64,000 bases of DNA from Candidatus Kryptonium sp. Its GTDB lineage: Bacteria; Bacteroidota; Ignavibacteria; Kryptoniales; Kryptoniaceae. This document shows, one piece after another, positions 8,068-16,750 of this stretch. The stretch lies in contig JANXBN010000005.1 in NCBI GenBank assembly GCA_025060635.1, forward strand, positions 97,743-161,742. The letters run 5' to 3'. The notes beneath the pieces were generated by a model. That model ran no database searches and was not told the DNA's origin. It saw nothing but the letters and a program-made list of their open reading frames with translations. The position numbers were made by a program, and so were the translations under genes. The number at the start of each line of letters is the position of its first letter. Positions within the stretch are counted from its first letter, which is position 1.

Positions 8068-9207
8068 ATGAAGTTAACGAAGCTTTTTAATGAATTTTTT
8101 GAAAGCGAAAAAACAAGTGGGTTTATTTTGATTGCTTGTACCGTCATCTCTTTGATATTGGCGAATTCTCGTTTCGGAAGTGATTATGTAAATTTATTTC
8201 ATTTGAAATTTGCTGGTTTGACGCTTGAGCATTGGATAAACGACGGTTTGATGGCAATTTTCTTCTTGCTTATCGGTCTTGAGTTGGAAAGAGAAATTTA
8301 TAAGGGGGAACTTTCAAACATCAAGGATGCACTTTTGCCGTTCTTCGGTGCAATTGGTGGATTATTGTTTCCAGCTGTAATTTACTTGATTTTTAATTAT
8401 GGAACTGAAACTCAATCTGGCGTTGGGATACCAATGGCAACGGACATCGCATTTGCGTTGGGGGTTTTATCTTTACTTGGAAGCAAAGTTCCAGCTTCAT
8501 TAAAAGTTTTTTTAACAGCATTGGCGGTAATTGATGATTTAGCTGCGATAATACTTATAGCAATTTTCTATACTAAAACGGTTGTTTTATTGAACTTGCT
8601 TATCGCTATAGGTATTTTTGCTTTACTTTTGCTAATTAACAAGTTGGGTGTAAGAGGACTTCATTGCTACATTATTGGAGGAGTTATAATGTGGTATTTT
8701 ATGCTTCATTCTGGTGTACATCCAACTATAGCGGGAGTGTTATTGGCTTTTGCAATTCCATTTGACCTTGATGATGAGAAATCGCCTTCATATGCCTTGC
8801 AACATTTTCTACATAAACCTGTCGCGTTTATTGTCTTGCCAATTTTTGCCTTGGCAAATACTGCGATTGTTTTAAGTGGAGAGATTGAACGAAATTTCAT
8901 TCAAAATTATGTAGTTGGGATTGCTCTTGGTCTTATTGTAGGAAAACCTTTGGGAATTTTTACATCAACTTTTTTATCTGTGAAGTTTGGAATTTGCAAG
9001 CTTCCTGAAGAGTTAAGTTGGAAAACAATTTTTGGGGCAGGGATTTTAGGTGGAATTGGATTTACGATGTCAATTTTTATTACTTTGCTTGCTTTTAGTG
9101 AGCCAACTATAGTAAACACTGCGAAGTTGACTATATTGAGCTCATCAACTATAGCTGGGTTGTTCGGATTTGTATTTTTGAATCGTGTATTGAGGTCGGA
9201 TAGATAA
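8068..9207 (+). CDS. nhaA: Na+/H+ antiporter NhaA
   Basis: A 379-residue inner-membrane antiporter of standard NhaA length, made of about twelve hydrophobic helices. Signatures: the first helix after FFESEKTSGFILIACTVISL, the FFLLIGLELERE segment, GVGIPMATDIAFALGVLSLL, and the ion-binding double Asp in ALAVIDDLAAIILIA, plus HPTIAGVLLAFAIP. It exchanges internal sodium for external protons, with the family usually activated at alkaline pH. It is divergent from the ECF sigma gene, 80 bases away, and its 3' end faces the tRNA gene. No terminator is evident between them. Confidence 0.97.
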   Translation: MKLTKLFNEFFESEKTSGFILIACTVISLILANSRFGSDYVNLFHLKFAGLTLEHWINDGLMAIFFLLIGLELEREIYKGELSNIKDALLPFFGAIGGLLFPAVIYLIFNYGTETQSGVGIPMATDIAFALGVLSLLGSKVPASLKVFLTALAVIDDLAAIILIAIFYTKTVVLLNLLIAIGIFALLLLINKLGVRGLHCYIIGGVIMWYFMLHSGVHPTIAGVLLAFAIPFDLDDEKSPSYALQHFLHKPVAFIVLPIFALANTAIVLSGEIERNFIQNYVVGIALGLIVGKPLGIFTSTFLSVKFGICKLPEELSWKTIFGAGILGGIGFTMSIFITLLAFSEPTIVNTAKLTILSSSTIAGLFGFVFLNRVLRSDR

Positions 9208-9212
9208 GGGTG

Positions 9213-9285
9213 TGGAGCCGACGGGATTCGAACCCGTGACCTCCAGAGTGCGATTCTGGCGCTCTCCCATCTGAGCTACGGCCCC
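9213..9285 (-). tRNA. tRNA-Ala, anticodon CGC
   Basis: A 73-base cloverleaf on the minus strand. The acceptor stem GGGGCCG/CGGCTCC contains the G3-U70 wobble pair that defines alanine tRNAs. The D arm is present (GTAGCTCAGATGGGAGAGC), the anticodon stem CCAGA/TCTGG encloses loop ATCGCAC with anticodon CGC at 9250-9252 reading GCG, and the T arm is ACGGGTTCGAACCCGT. The discriminator is A, and no CCA is encoded. Confidence 0.97.
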
Positions 9286-9412
9286 ATTCAGGTGAACTCA
9301 GCATAAATTTATAAAGCGAAAATGGGAAAAACAAATTTGCCGTTGGAATAAATCTCCAGTTTTATTTGTCTTATTGAGTAGAAGAAGATGAAAAATAAAA
9401 AAGAAAGAAACC

Positions 9413-10567
9413 ATGAGCGGATCAAAACATTTCTATCTGGGAATTTTATTTTTCATTGCCTTTGTTTTATCGTTCACATTTATAAGTGAAAAGCAAGCGA
9501 ACTCATCCGCCAAAGTAACCTATCAAGTAAAAATCCCACTTGGAATTCCAAAAGATTTATGGGAAATGTTTATCCCGCCAGATAATCCAATAACTCCCGA
9601 GAAGGTTGAACTTGGTAGGAAGCTTTATTTTGACAAGCGTCTTTCGGTTGATAATACTGTTTCGTGCGCAACTTGCCATGATCCCAAGTTTGCATTTGCG
9701 GAAAATAAAAAAGTAAGTGAAGGAGTAGGAGGGAAGAAGGGAGCAAGAAATGCGCCAACGGTTTTAAATGCAATGTTTTATGAAGAACAGTTTTGGGATG
9801 GAAGAGCTCCAACCCTTGAGGAGCAAGCTAAACAGCCTATAATCAATCCAATTGAAATGGGCATGCCCGATCATGACGCTGTTGTGAAAAAATTAAAGGG
9901 AATCCCAGAGTATGTTGAAGCTTTCAGAAAGGTTTTTGGAGGGGAGATAACGATTGATAGGGTTGCGCAAGCAATCGCCGCTTTTGAGAGAACTCTCTTA
10001 ACAGGTAATTCGCCATTTGATAGGTTCATTGCTGGTGATCAAAACGCTATAAGTGAGTCAGCTAAAAGAGGATGGCAACTATTTCAAGGTAAAGCGAGAT
10101 GTATAACTTGTCATGAATTCAATCGCTCAAATCCATTCTTTACGGATAACAAATATCACAATATCGGTGTTGCGATGAATAGAGAAGGTTTCGCGGAGCT
10201 TGCCAGAAAAGCTGAAATGCTTGCAAAGCAAGGACGACTTGATAAAAGAAAGCTTGATGAGCTTGCGCTTGATCCTGCGTATTCTGAGCTTGGGAGATTT
10301 CTTGTGACATTAAATCCAAAAGATATTGGCGCGTTTAAAACACCAACGCTGAGAAATATTGAACTTACAGCACCATATATGCACGATGGAAGCGAAGCAA
10401 CACTGCTTGATGTTATTGAGTTTTATAACCGAGGTGGAAATGATAATCCGAATTTATCAGGTGAGATGAGACCTCTTAATCTAACCGATCAGGAGAAACA
10501 AGACCTTGTTGAATTTTTGAAAACATTAACTGGTGAATTTCCGAAAGATTTCCCCGAAAACAAATAA
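9413..10567 (+). CDS. Di-haem cytochrome c peroxidase (CCP/MauG family)
   Basis: A 384-residue exported protein with an N-terminal hydrophobic segment (residues 8-25) and two c-type haem sites, CATCH at residues 85-89 and CITCH at 230-234. Flanking motifs fit the family: LGRKLYFDKRLSVDNTVSCA, GARNAPTVLNAMFYEEQFWDGRAPTLEEQA, FKTPTLRNIELTAPYMHDGS (with the distal Met region) and a C-terminal EKQDLVEFLKTLTG. CCPs reduce hydrogen peroxide in the periplasm with electrons from small cytochromes; MauG-like members oxidise other substrates, so the substrate is not certain. First of three genes in an operon closed by the terminator near 12.4 kb. Confidence 0.9.
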   Translation: MSGSKHFYLGILFFIAFVLSFTFISEKQANSSAKVTYQVKIPLGIPKDLWEMFIPPDNPITPEKVELGRKLYFDKRLSVDNTVSCATCHDPKFAFAENKKVSEGVGGKKGARNAPTVLNAMFYEEQFWDGRAPTLEEQAKQPIINPIEMGMPDHDAVVKKLKGIPEYVEAFRKVFGGEITIDRVAQAIAAFERTLLTGNSPFDRFIAGDQNAISESAKRGWQLFQGKARCITCHEFNRSNPFFTDNKYHNIGVAMNREGFAELARKAEMLAKQGRLDKRKLDELALDPAYSELGRFLVTLNPKDIGAFKTPTLRNIELTAPYMHDGSEATLLDVIEFYNRGGNDNPNLSGEMRPLNLTDQEKQDLVEFLKTLTGEFPKDFPENK

Positions 10568-10591
10568 ACAAACAAAGGGAGGTGCAAAATT

Positions 10592-11740
10592 ATGCCTAAA
10601 ATGCCAAGTGAAAAAAAGGAAGAGCAGTATTTGAAAGAGCGAGAGGAATTTTTCAAAATGCTGCCTAAGCTCAACAGGCGACAGTTCTTGAAAGTTGCGA
10701 TGGCTTCAGCTGCCGTTGCGCTTGCAAAGAATCAATTCCCACCGCATTCTTTCCAACTGGTTGAAGCGGTAGAAGCGAAGCAAGGAGGAACTGAGGTCAA
10801 GTTTAGATTTGCTTATATTTCGGATACGCATCTTTATGAAAGAAAACTTAATGAAAGATTTGTCCGCGCAGCTCTGAAGGCAGTTCAAGATGTCAACGCG
10901 CTTGATCCGCAACCCGATTTCGTTCTTTTCGGTGGAGACCTTGCTCAGCTTGGGCAAGCGGAGGAATTAAAGCTTGGGAAAGAAATTTTAAGCGAGCTCA
11001 AACCAAAAGTTTACATGATGGTTGGAGAGCATGACTGGTATCTTGACCTTGGTGAAAAGTGGATTGAACTATTCGGAAAACCATATTATTCATTTGATCA
11101 CAAAGGTGTCCATTTCATCGTGTTGAATTCTGTCCTTGTTGATGACTATTGGACCGAAGCCAAGATGAGCCCAATGGACCGAATGAAATTCATGGCACAG
11201 CTTGATAATCCTAACGGGCGACCATTTACAGTTGGACGAGGTTATGGTGATGTTGGAAAGAAGCAATTTGAATGGTTAAAACAAGATCTTGCGAAAGTTT
11301 CAAGAGATACTCCAATCGTTGTGTTCTCGCATTCACCGCTTTACAAGTATTATAAACCATGGAACTTCTGGACGGATGATGCTGAGGAAGTTCAAGCGCT
11401 TTTGAGACCATTTAGAAATGTCACTGTTATCCATGGACATACACATCAGCCGGTATTTCATAGAATTGGGAACATAAACTTTTATGGTATGCTTTCAACA
11501 GCTTGGCCCTGGCCATATGCACCGACTGGACTTCCAAAGTTGACAATTAAAATGAACAGAGCAGATCCATTTGATCAATTTGATGGCACAGGCGATGGAA
11601 CTGTGGAAGTCCTTGCAAATGGAAAGGCGAACAAGATTTATAATCTCTGGAGCAGAGAGCCAATGAAAGTAACAGCAAGATATCTTGAATCAGGTGGAAG
11701 GGAAGAAGTTCCACCACTTCCTATAGATCCATCGTTTTAA
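10592..11740 (+). CDS. Tat-exported calcineurin-like metallophosphoesterase
   Basis: A 382-residue enzyme with a twin-arginine signal, NRRQFLKVAMASAAVALAK (Arg29-Arg30), so it folds with its metals before export. The two-metal phosphoesterase motifs appear in order: ISDTHLYE, LFGGDLAQLG, VGEHDWY, VVFSHSPLYKYY and VIHGHTHQPV. Substrate unknown. GEHD replaces the usual GNHD, with Glu in place of the Asn-preceding residue. A strong Shine-Dalgarno (GGGAGGTG) lies before the ATG. It sits 24 bases after the peroxidase gene and 28 bases before the small cytochrome gene, pointing to a joint periplasmic pathway. Confidence 0.88.
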   Translation: MPKMPSEKKEEQYLKEREEFFKMLPKLNRRQFLKVAMASAAVALAKNQFPPHSFQLVEAVEAKQGGTEVKFRFAYISDTHLYERKLNERFVRAALKAVQDVNALDPQPDFVLFGGDLAQLGQAEELKLGKEILSELKPKVYMMVGEHDWYLDLGEKWIELFGKPYYSFDHKGVHFIVLNSVLVDDYWTEAKMSPMDRMKFMAQLDNPNGRPFTVGRGYGDVGKKQFEWLKQDLAKVSRDTPIVVFSHSPLYKYYKPWNFWTDDAEEVQALLRPFRNVTVIHGHTHQPVFHRIGNINFYGMLSTAWPWPYAPTGLPKLTIKMNRADPFDQFDGTGDGTVEVLANGKANKIYNLWSREPMKVTARYLESGGREEVPPLPIDPSF

Positions 11741-11768
11741 AAATAAAAATTTTTAAGGAGGAATTTTT

Positions 11769-12374
11769 ATGAAGAAGACATTCATCCTCTTAGCTGTTTT
11801 TCTCGTAAGTGCATTTTTCAATACTACAAATGATTTAAGCGCAATTGAAAGTGAAGGCGACAAAAAAACTGAAAAAAAAGTTATAACAGCTTGCGATGGT
11901 GAAACTCAAGTTGTTTTGAATGATGTGGCAAAGGATGAAGTTATGTCAAGGGAGAAAGCTCAAGAAGTTGCAGCAATGCTTATGGCAACATATCAACAGC
12001 AAAAGAAATATCAGTCAACGAAATTTACAAGGAGAGATTCATTGATCTGGGATAGAGAGCTTAAGGCAATGATTGAAGAAGGATATAAATGGTTTCATGA
12101 TCCATCGCTTGGAACAAATGGAATATCTTGTGATATGTGCCATCCGGATGCAGTTGATACGCATCCCGAAACATATCCGAAATTCCAAATTCAATTAAAG
12201 AGAATCGCTCTCCTTCGTGATATGATAAACTGGTGCATTGAAAATCCAATGGAAGGTAAGCCACTTAAAGAAGATGACCCACGAATGAAGGCAATGGAAG
12301 CTTATATCATTTGGGCTCGTGCGAAGCAAGACCCAAGACCAGAAGGTAAGATACTAAATCCCGGAAAGAGATAA
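11769..12374 (+). CDS. Small periplasmic c-type cytochrome
   Basis: A 201-residue protein with a signal peptide (KKTFILLAVFLVSAFFNTT) and a single haem-binding CDMCH at residues 121-125, in GISCDMCHPDAVDTHPETYP. The region after it (LLRDMINWCIENPMEGKPL, then AMEAYIIWARAKQDPRPEGK) is like the cytochrome c class of the sulfur-oxidation SoxA/SoxX and DUF-type haem proteins, but no sox gene is here. It is preceded by an AAGGAGG ribosome site and ends the peroxidase operon, so it may be the electron donor or acceptor of the peroxidase. Confidence 0.8.
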   Translation: MKKTFILLAVFLVSAFFNTTNDLSAIESEGDKKTEKKVITACDGETQVVLNDVAKDEVMSREKAQEVAAMLMATYQQQKKYQSTKFTRRDSLIWDRELKAMIEEGYKWFHDPSLGTNGISCDMCHPDAVDTHPETYPKFQIQLKRIALLRDMINWCIENPMEGKPLKEDDPRMKAMEAYIIWARAKQDPRPEGKILNPGKR

Positions 12375-12431
12375 TTTGATATTTTATCTTTGAGCTACTT
12401 TTTTAAGGGGGGGATTGCACTCCGAAGAATT

Positions 12432-12462
12432 AAAGCCCCAGTGCAAACTGGGGCTTTTTGTT
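12432..12462 (+). terminator. Rho-independent terminator of the cytochrome operon
   Basis: Nine-base perfect stem AAAGCCCCA / TGGGGCTTT with an 8-base loop, followed by TT-G-TTT. It lies 58 bases after the last cytochrome gene. Confidence 0.9.
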
Positions 12463-12548
12463 TAATAATCTTACACACCTGCTTAATATTAGCCATCTCC
12501 AAGATATGATAAAAGCAGAAAAACTTCATTTTTTCATAAAAATTATGG

Positions 12549-12564
12549 TGGCACACGCTTTGCT
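12549..12564 (+). promoter_or_regulatory. Sigma-54 promoter of the flagellar export operon
   Basis: The bases TGGCAC, five spacer bases (ACGCT), then TTGCT match the sigma-54 -24/-12 consensus with the exact GG-to-GC distance. It is 44 bases before the fliL start codon, and the previous operon has its own terminator, so this is the natural start for fliL-flhA. Flagellar genes are often controlled by RpoN and an enhancer-binding protein, neither of which is in the window. Confidence 0.8.
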
Positions 12565-12607
12565 TTAATCTTTTCGTGGAGTTTAAAACAAAAATATATT
12601 TAAATAA

Positions 12608-13189
12608 ATGACTGATAAAACTTTGAACCAGCAACAAGTAACAACGGCTAAAAATCAAGCAGAAAATGTAAACAAAGGCAGTAAAAAAACTATTCTATTT
12701 GTATCAATCCCTATAGTCATCTTGCAAATCATTATAGCTTATCTTCTTGTTCTTGATCTTAATTCAAAGACGGGGGCACAAAATTCAAACTCAAATACAC
12801 AGGCAAAAGAAAAAAAACAGGCAGTAACTGAAAAGAAAACAACTGATGAATATAAAATCACTGAATCTGAATTCGTCCCCACTCATCCTGAGTTTTTATT
12901 TGTTGTTAAGGATTTAATCGTTAATCCAGCTGGGACTGGGGGAATGAGATATTTATTAACAAGCGTTGGAATTGAGGTAACAAATGAAAAAGCATTTGCG
13001 GAGATTCAAAGCAAAGAAGTCATAGTAAACGATATTTTGATAAATGTTCTTTCAAGCAAAACGCTTGAGGAGCTTACGGATGTTACTAAACGAAAAGAAT
13101 TAAGAAGGGAAATAGCAACAAAGGTCAATGATATTTTAACGCAAGGAAGAGTCCAAAATGTTTATTTCAGCAAATTTATAGTTCAGTAA
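12608..13189 (+). CDS. fliL: Flagellar basal-body protein FliL
   Basis: A 193-residue inner-membrane protein: a 30-residue cytoplasmic tail, one helix (about 27-50, TILFVSIPIVILQIIIAYLL), a charged Lys/Thr-rich linker, and a periplasmic domain starting FLFVVKDLIVNPAGTGGMRY. The end LRREIATKVNDILTQGRVQNVYFSKFIVQ is the FliL C-terminal signature (helix then VYFTxFIVQ). FliL links to the MotAB stator and supports torque. It opens a nine-gene flagellar operon, 44 bases downstream of the sigma-54 promoter, and is followed 15 bases later by fliM. Confidence 0.9.
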   Translation: MTDKTLNQQQVTTAKNQAENVNKGSKKTILFVSIPIVILQIIIAYLLVLDLNSKTGAQNSNSNTQAKEKKQAVTEKKTTDEYKITESEFVPTHPEFLFVVKDLIVNPAGTGGMRYLLTSVGIEVTNEKAFAEIQSKEVIVNDILINVLSSKTLEELTDVTKRKELRREIATKVNDILTQGRVQNVYFSKFIVQ

Positions 13190-13204
13190 AAAATTTTAAA
13201 AGAT

Positions 13205-14200
13205 ATGCCGGAGATTTTATCTCAACAGGAAATAGATAGCCTGCTTGCTGGTTTAAGTGCTGGAAAATCACCAGGAGAAATAATTTCAAAGCAAGAAGAA
13301 AAGGAAATTGTTCCTTATGAATTTCGTCGTCCAAGTAGAGTTTCAAAGAATCAAATAAGGACAATTCAAACAATCCATCAAAGCTTTGGGGAATCGCTTG
13401 GATATTATTTAACAAGTCGTCTTCAAACCCCTGTCTCAATTCAAGTTGAAAATGTTGATCAACTTTTTTATTCGGAATATATACTTTCAATTGAAAAGCC
13501 AAGCGTGATATTTACTCTTTCTGTAGGAGAAAGTCAAGGTGAAATCGTCTTTGAACTTGGGCTTGAACTTTCTTTTGTTTTGATTGATAAACTCTTGGGC
13601 GGTGGCGTTGAGTTTCCAGAGCTAAACAAGAGAAAGGTCTTAAGAGCTTTAACTCAGATTGAACAAAGTTTGATTAAAGGTATAGTGGAGCGTTCAGCGT
13701 CTGAGCTTGAGAAGGCTTGGGGAGTAATTGACACGCTTAAGTTTAAAATTGCGAAATATGAAAGTGATCCAGACATCGTTCAAATTGCCCCTTCAAGTGA
13801 AATTGTGCTGGTGATCTCATTTATCGTTACGCTTGGAGATAAAAACTATAGAATGAGTTTGTGTTATCCTGTATTTGTGATAGAAGATGTAATTGCGAAG
13901 ATGAATTTTCAGAGATTTATAGGTGTTAAGAAGCGCTCGCCAGAGGAATATTCAAAATACATCGCTGAGAAAATAAAAACGACAAAGGTTCCGATAATAG
14001 TTGAGCTCGGACAAAGTGAGATCACACTTATGGATTTACTGAACCTTGAGGTTGGAGATATAATTTTGCTTAACACAGGCGTTGATTCAGAGGTCAAAAT
14101 TTTTATCGCTGGGAAATTAAAACTTTATGGAAAACCAGGCATCTTCAACGGGAAAAAAGCGGTTAAGATAACAAAAATTGTAAAGAATGAGGAGATGTGA
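13205..14200 (+). CDS. fliM: Flagellar motor switch protein FliM
   Basis: A 331-residue cytoplasmic C-ring protein. The N-terminus [20 protein letters not shown] is the conserved CheY-P-binding peptide region of FliM. A CheC-like middle domain follows ([25 protein letters not shown], then LIDKLLGGG and [16 protein letters not shown]), and a C-terminal SpoA domain ([27 protein letters not shown]). It switches rotation on CheY-P binding. Its stop lies inside the start region of fliN (GTG at 14197 or ATG at 14203), so the two are coupled. Confidence 0.95.
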   Translation: MPEILSQQEIDSLLAGLSAGKSPGEIISKQEEKEIVPYEFRRPSRVSKNQIRTIQTIHQSFGESLGYYLTSRLQTPVSIQVENVDQLFYSEYILSIEKPSVIFTLSVGESQGEIVFELGLELSFVLIDKLLGGGVEFPELNKRKVLRALTQIEQSLIKGIVERSASELEKAWGVIDTLKFKIAKYESDPDIVQIAPSSEIVLVISFIVTLGDKNYRMSLCYPVFVIEDVIAKMNFQRFIGVKKRSPEEYSKYIAEKIKTTKVPIIVELGQSEITLMDLLNLEVGDIILLNTGVDSEVKIFIAGKLKLYGKPGIFNGKKAVKITKIVKNEEM

Positions 14201-14571
14201 AAATGGAAAAAGAACAAATTTTGAAACAAACTGAACCACAGAGCGCTGAATTTCAAAATCTTGAGAAACTAACCGTTGATAACGAACCAGCGGTGGAAAA
14301 GCTTGGCAACAATAAGATTGAAATGTTGATGGATGTTGTTTTGACTGTTTCAATTGAACTTGGTAGAACAACGATGCTTATAAAAGATATACTTGAGCTT
14401 GACCGTGGTTCAATTATTGAACTTGACAAACTAGCAAGTGAACCTGTTGATGTAATTGTAAATGGTAAGAAGATCGCTGAAGGCGAAGTTGTAGTGATTG
14501 ATAAACACTTTGGAATAAGAATTACCAATTTGGTTGCCCCTGATGAAAGACTAAAAAATGCGAAAAGGTGA
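14197..14571 (+). CDS. fliN: Flagellar motor switch protein FliN
   Basis: A 124-residue C-ring protein (122 if the ATG at 14203 is used). Residues 1-45 are a polar linker; residues 46-118 are the SpoA/SpoT-like beta domain, with [60 protein letters not shown] and GIRITNL all at the expected places. FliN forms the lower part of the switch with FliM and binds the export ATPase complex. It overlaps the fliM stop by 4 bases when the GTG start is used. Confidence 0.95.
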   Translation: MKMEKEQILKQTEPQSAEFQNLEKLTVDNEPAVEKLGNNKIEMLMDVVLTVSIELGRTTMLIKDILELDRGSIIELDKLASEPVDVIVNGKKIAEGEVVVIDKHFGIRITNLVAPDERLKNAKR

Positions 14572-14577
14572 AAAGTG

Positions 14578-14904
14578 ATGGAATTATTGGCAAAAACAAT
14601 TTTGTCATTCGGTGTAGTAGTTATATTGATATTTTCCTTGAGTTATTTTCTGAAAAAGTTTTATCCTGCTCTTTCTACTTCTTCGGACTATGGCATTGAA
14701 ATGAGGATTTATAAAAAATTACAAATTCAGCCGAGGAAATCAATTTATCTTATCAAAGTGTTGAACAAAATTTTGGTGATCGGCGTAAGTGAAAATTCTA
14801 TGAATGTTTTGGCAGAAATAAATGATCCAGAAATTGTGCGAGTTCTTGATGATATTTATTCATCCAGTAATGAAAAAAATGGTAAATTTCTTGTGCTAAA
14901 ATAG
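14578..14904 (+). CDS. fliO: Flagellar biosynthesis protein FliO
   Basis: A 108-residue membrane protein with a single N-terminal helix (LLAKTILSFGVVVILIFSLS, residues 3-22), then a short basic and beta-rich cytoplasmic part (KKLQIQPRKSIYLIKVLNKI, LVIGVSENSMNVLAEI) characteristic of FliO/FliZ. FliO helps assemble the FliP pore. The assigned name rests mainly on the position between fliN and fliP plus this shape, since FliO sequences diverge strongly. A GTG one codon upstream is an alternative start. Confidence 0.85.
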   Translation: MELLAKTILSFGVVVILIFSLSYFLKKFYPALSTSSDYGIEMRIYKKLQIQPRKSIYLIKVLNKILVIGVSENSMNVLAEINDPEIVRVLDDIYSSSNEKNGKFLVLK

Positions 14905-14918
14905 AGGAATGTGGACAA

Positions 14919-15680
14919 ATGAGAAAACTTATTTTGCTGTTGATTTTCATTTTATCCACAGGTTTGGGAAACGCTCAAACGAAAGCAGAAGATCAAATTC
15001 TTCTTCCAGTTCCAAAAATTACATTTGAAGTTGGGAAAGCGCAAAAATCAGAAGATGTTGCCCTGACATTGCAAATCTTGTTCTTGATGACGATCCTTTC
15101 GCTTGCACCAGCATTAATTATTCTAACAACATCATTCACCAGGATAATTGTTGTATTTCACTTTTTGAAACAAGCTTTGGGAATTCATCAGATGCCACCA
15201 AGTCAAGTATTGGTTGGGCTTGCGCTTTTTCTAACATTTTTTATAATGTCCCCAGTATGGGATAAAATTAATAAAGATGCAATTCAACCGTATTTGAAAA
15301 ATGAAATAACGCAGCAAGAAGCATATGAACGGGCTGTCAAACCACTTCGCGAGTTTATGTTCAAGCAAGTTCGTGAGGATGACCTTGCTTTATTTGTATC
15401 GCTTGCAAATTTACCAAAACCAAATAATAGAGATGAAATCCCAACATATGTTCTTATCCCAGCTTTTGCAATAAGCGAGCTAAAAATTGCATTTCAAATT
15501 GGATTTCTTATCTATGTTCCATTTTTAATGATAGATCTTATTGTTGCAAGCATTTTGATGTCAATGGGAATGATCATGCTGCCACCTGTTATGATTTCGC
15601 TTCCTTTTAAAATTCTGCTTTTCATCCTAATTGATGGATGGCATTTGGTAGTTTGGTCGTTGATACGAAGTTTCCATTAA
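14919..15680 (+). CDS. fliP: Flagellar export pore protein FliP
   Basis: A 253-residue membrane protein with a cleavable signal (LILLLIFILSTGLGNAQ) and four helices. Signature stretches are LQILFLMTILSLAPALIILT, then the FTRIIVVFHFLKQALG region, QMPPSQVLVGLALFLTFFIM, and near the C-terminus ISELKIAFQIGFLIYVPFLM and DLIVASILMSMGMIMLPPVM. FliP, FliQ and FliR build the export gate in the MS ring. The next gene, fliQ, starts 18 bases after the stop. Confidence 0.97.
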   Translation: MRKLILLLIFILSTGLGNAQTKAEDQILLPVPKITFEVGKAQKSEDVALTLQILFLMTILSLAPALIILTTSFTRIIVVFHFLKQALGIHQMPPSQVLVGLALFLTFFIMSPVWDKINKDAIQPYLKNEITQQEAYERAVKPLREFMFKQVREDDLALFVSLANLPKPNNRDEIPTYVLIPAFAISELKIAFQIGFLIYVPFLMIDLIVASILMSMGMIMLPPVMISLPFKILLFILIDGWHLVVWSLIRSFH

Positions 15681-15698
15681 AAAACAAGGGAATTGAAA

Positions 15699-15968
15699 AT
15701 GACGGAACAGTTTATAATTCATCTCGCAAGGGAAACATTTTTCACTGCGCTTTTGATTTCAGCACCGGTTCTCATAGCTTCTGCGGTTGTTGGGCTGATA
15801 ATCTCAATTTTTCAAGCAGCAACTTCTATTAATGAGATGACGCTTTCGTTTGTCCCAAAACTTATCGTGATAGCGGTTGTTATTGTTATTACTTTGCCTT
15901 GGATAATTGACATAGCTGTGAGTTTTACGAAAGAGATATTTAATCAGATACCAAACATAGCAAGATGA
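15699..15968 (+). CDS. fliQ: Flagellar export pore protein FliQ
   Basis: An 89-residue protein with two hydrophobic helices; the family is almost always 89 residues, which fixes the ATG at 15699 over a TTG two codons earlier. The motifs ETFFTALLISAPVLIASAVV, GLIISIFQAATSINEMTLSF and VPKLIVIAVVIVITLPWI are typical. It is a multi-copy subunit of the FliPQR gate. Adjacent fliP and fliR are in the usual order. Confidence 0.96.
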   Translation: MTEQFIIHLARETFFTALLISAPVLIASAVVGLIISIFQAATSINEMTLSFVPKLIVIAVVIVITLPWIIDIAVSFTKEIFNQIPNIAR

Positions 15969-15972
15969 TTTA

Positions 15973-16749
15973 ATGGAGTTTTACTTTTCCATATTTTTCA
16001 CATTTATTTTGATCTTCGTTCGGGTGTTAAGTTTTCTTTCCGCTTCACCTGTTTTAGGGTATTCCGTTATCCCGTTTCAATTGAGATTTTGGGTGAGTAT
16101 TTTTTTAAGCTACATTTTCTTATTGATTTTAGATAAAAATACAAGTGATTTTTCGGTTGAGTTGTTTGGTTTTGTGATTCTTGTACTGAAAGAGGTTATG
16201 ATTGGCTTAATTTTAGGTTTTTCTGCGTGGGTGATCTTTTACTCGGTTCAATTTGCTGGGCATCTTATAGGGTTTGATATTGGTTTTTCTACGGCTACAG
16301 CTTTTGATCCTGAACATTCAGAGCCACTTCCTGCGTTAAGTCAATTCAAAAATTATTTATTCGTCGTTATCTTTTTAATGTTGAATGGGCATCATTTTCT
16401 GATCCAAGTTTTGAAATCAAGTTTTGAGATCGTGCCTATTTCTTCATCATTTTCTATTTCGGCAGGTATCGTAGATTTCGGGATTAAATTGATCGCATTC
16501 GTCTTCGTCTCGGCAATTAAAATTAGTGCTCCTGTCATTGTTGCTTTGTTTTTAACTGATTTATCAATCGGGATTTTATCTCGGGCGTTTCCACAGATGA
16601 ACATATTTATGTTTGCTTTTTCTATCAAAATAATCGTTGGTCTTCTTGCGCTGATCTTAACTGTTCCACTGTTTGTTTATATCTTTAAAAAACTTTTCAT
16701 CGTGTTTCAAGGCAACATAATTGAACTTCTAAAAATAATCGGCTCATAA
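15973..16749 (+). CDS. fliR: Flagellar export pore protein FliR
   Basis: A 258-residue membrane protein with about six helices, beginning MEFYFSIFFTFILIFVRVLS and containing PVLGYSVIPFQLRFWVSIFL, VLKEVMIGLILGFSAWVIFY and the mid-region FDIGFSTATAFDPEHSEPLP, which are FliR marks. The late SFSISAGIVDFGIKLI, PVIVALFLTDLSIGILSRA and PQMNIFMFAFSIKIIVGLLA segments complete the family. One base separates it from flhB. Confidence 0.95.
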   Translation: MEFYFSIFFTFILIFVRVLSFLSASPVLGYSVIPFQLRFWVSIFLSYIFLLILDKNTSDFSVELFGFVILVLKEVMIGLILGFSAWVIFYSVQFAGHLIGFDIGFSTATAFDPEHSEPLPALSQFKNYLFVVIFLMLNGHHFLIQVLKSSFEIVPISSSFSISAGIVDFGIKLIAFVFVSAIKISAPVIVALFLTDLSIGILSRAFPQMNIFMFAFSIKIIVGLLALILTVPLFVYIFKKLFIVFQGNIIELLKIIGS

Positions 16750-16750
16750 A

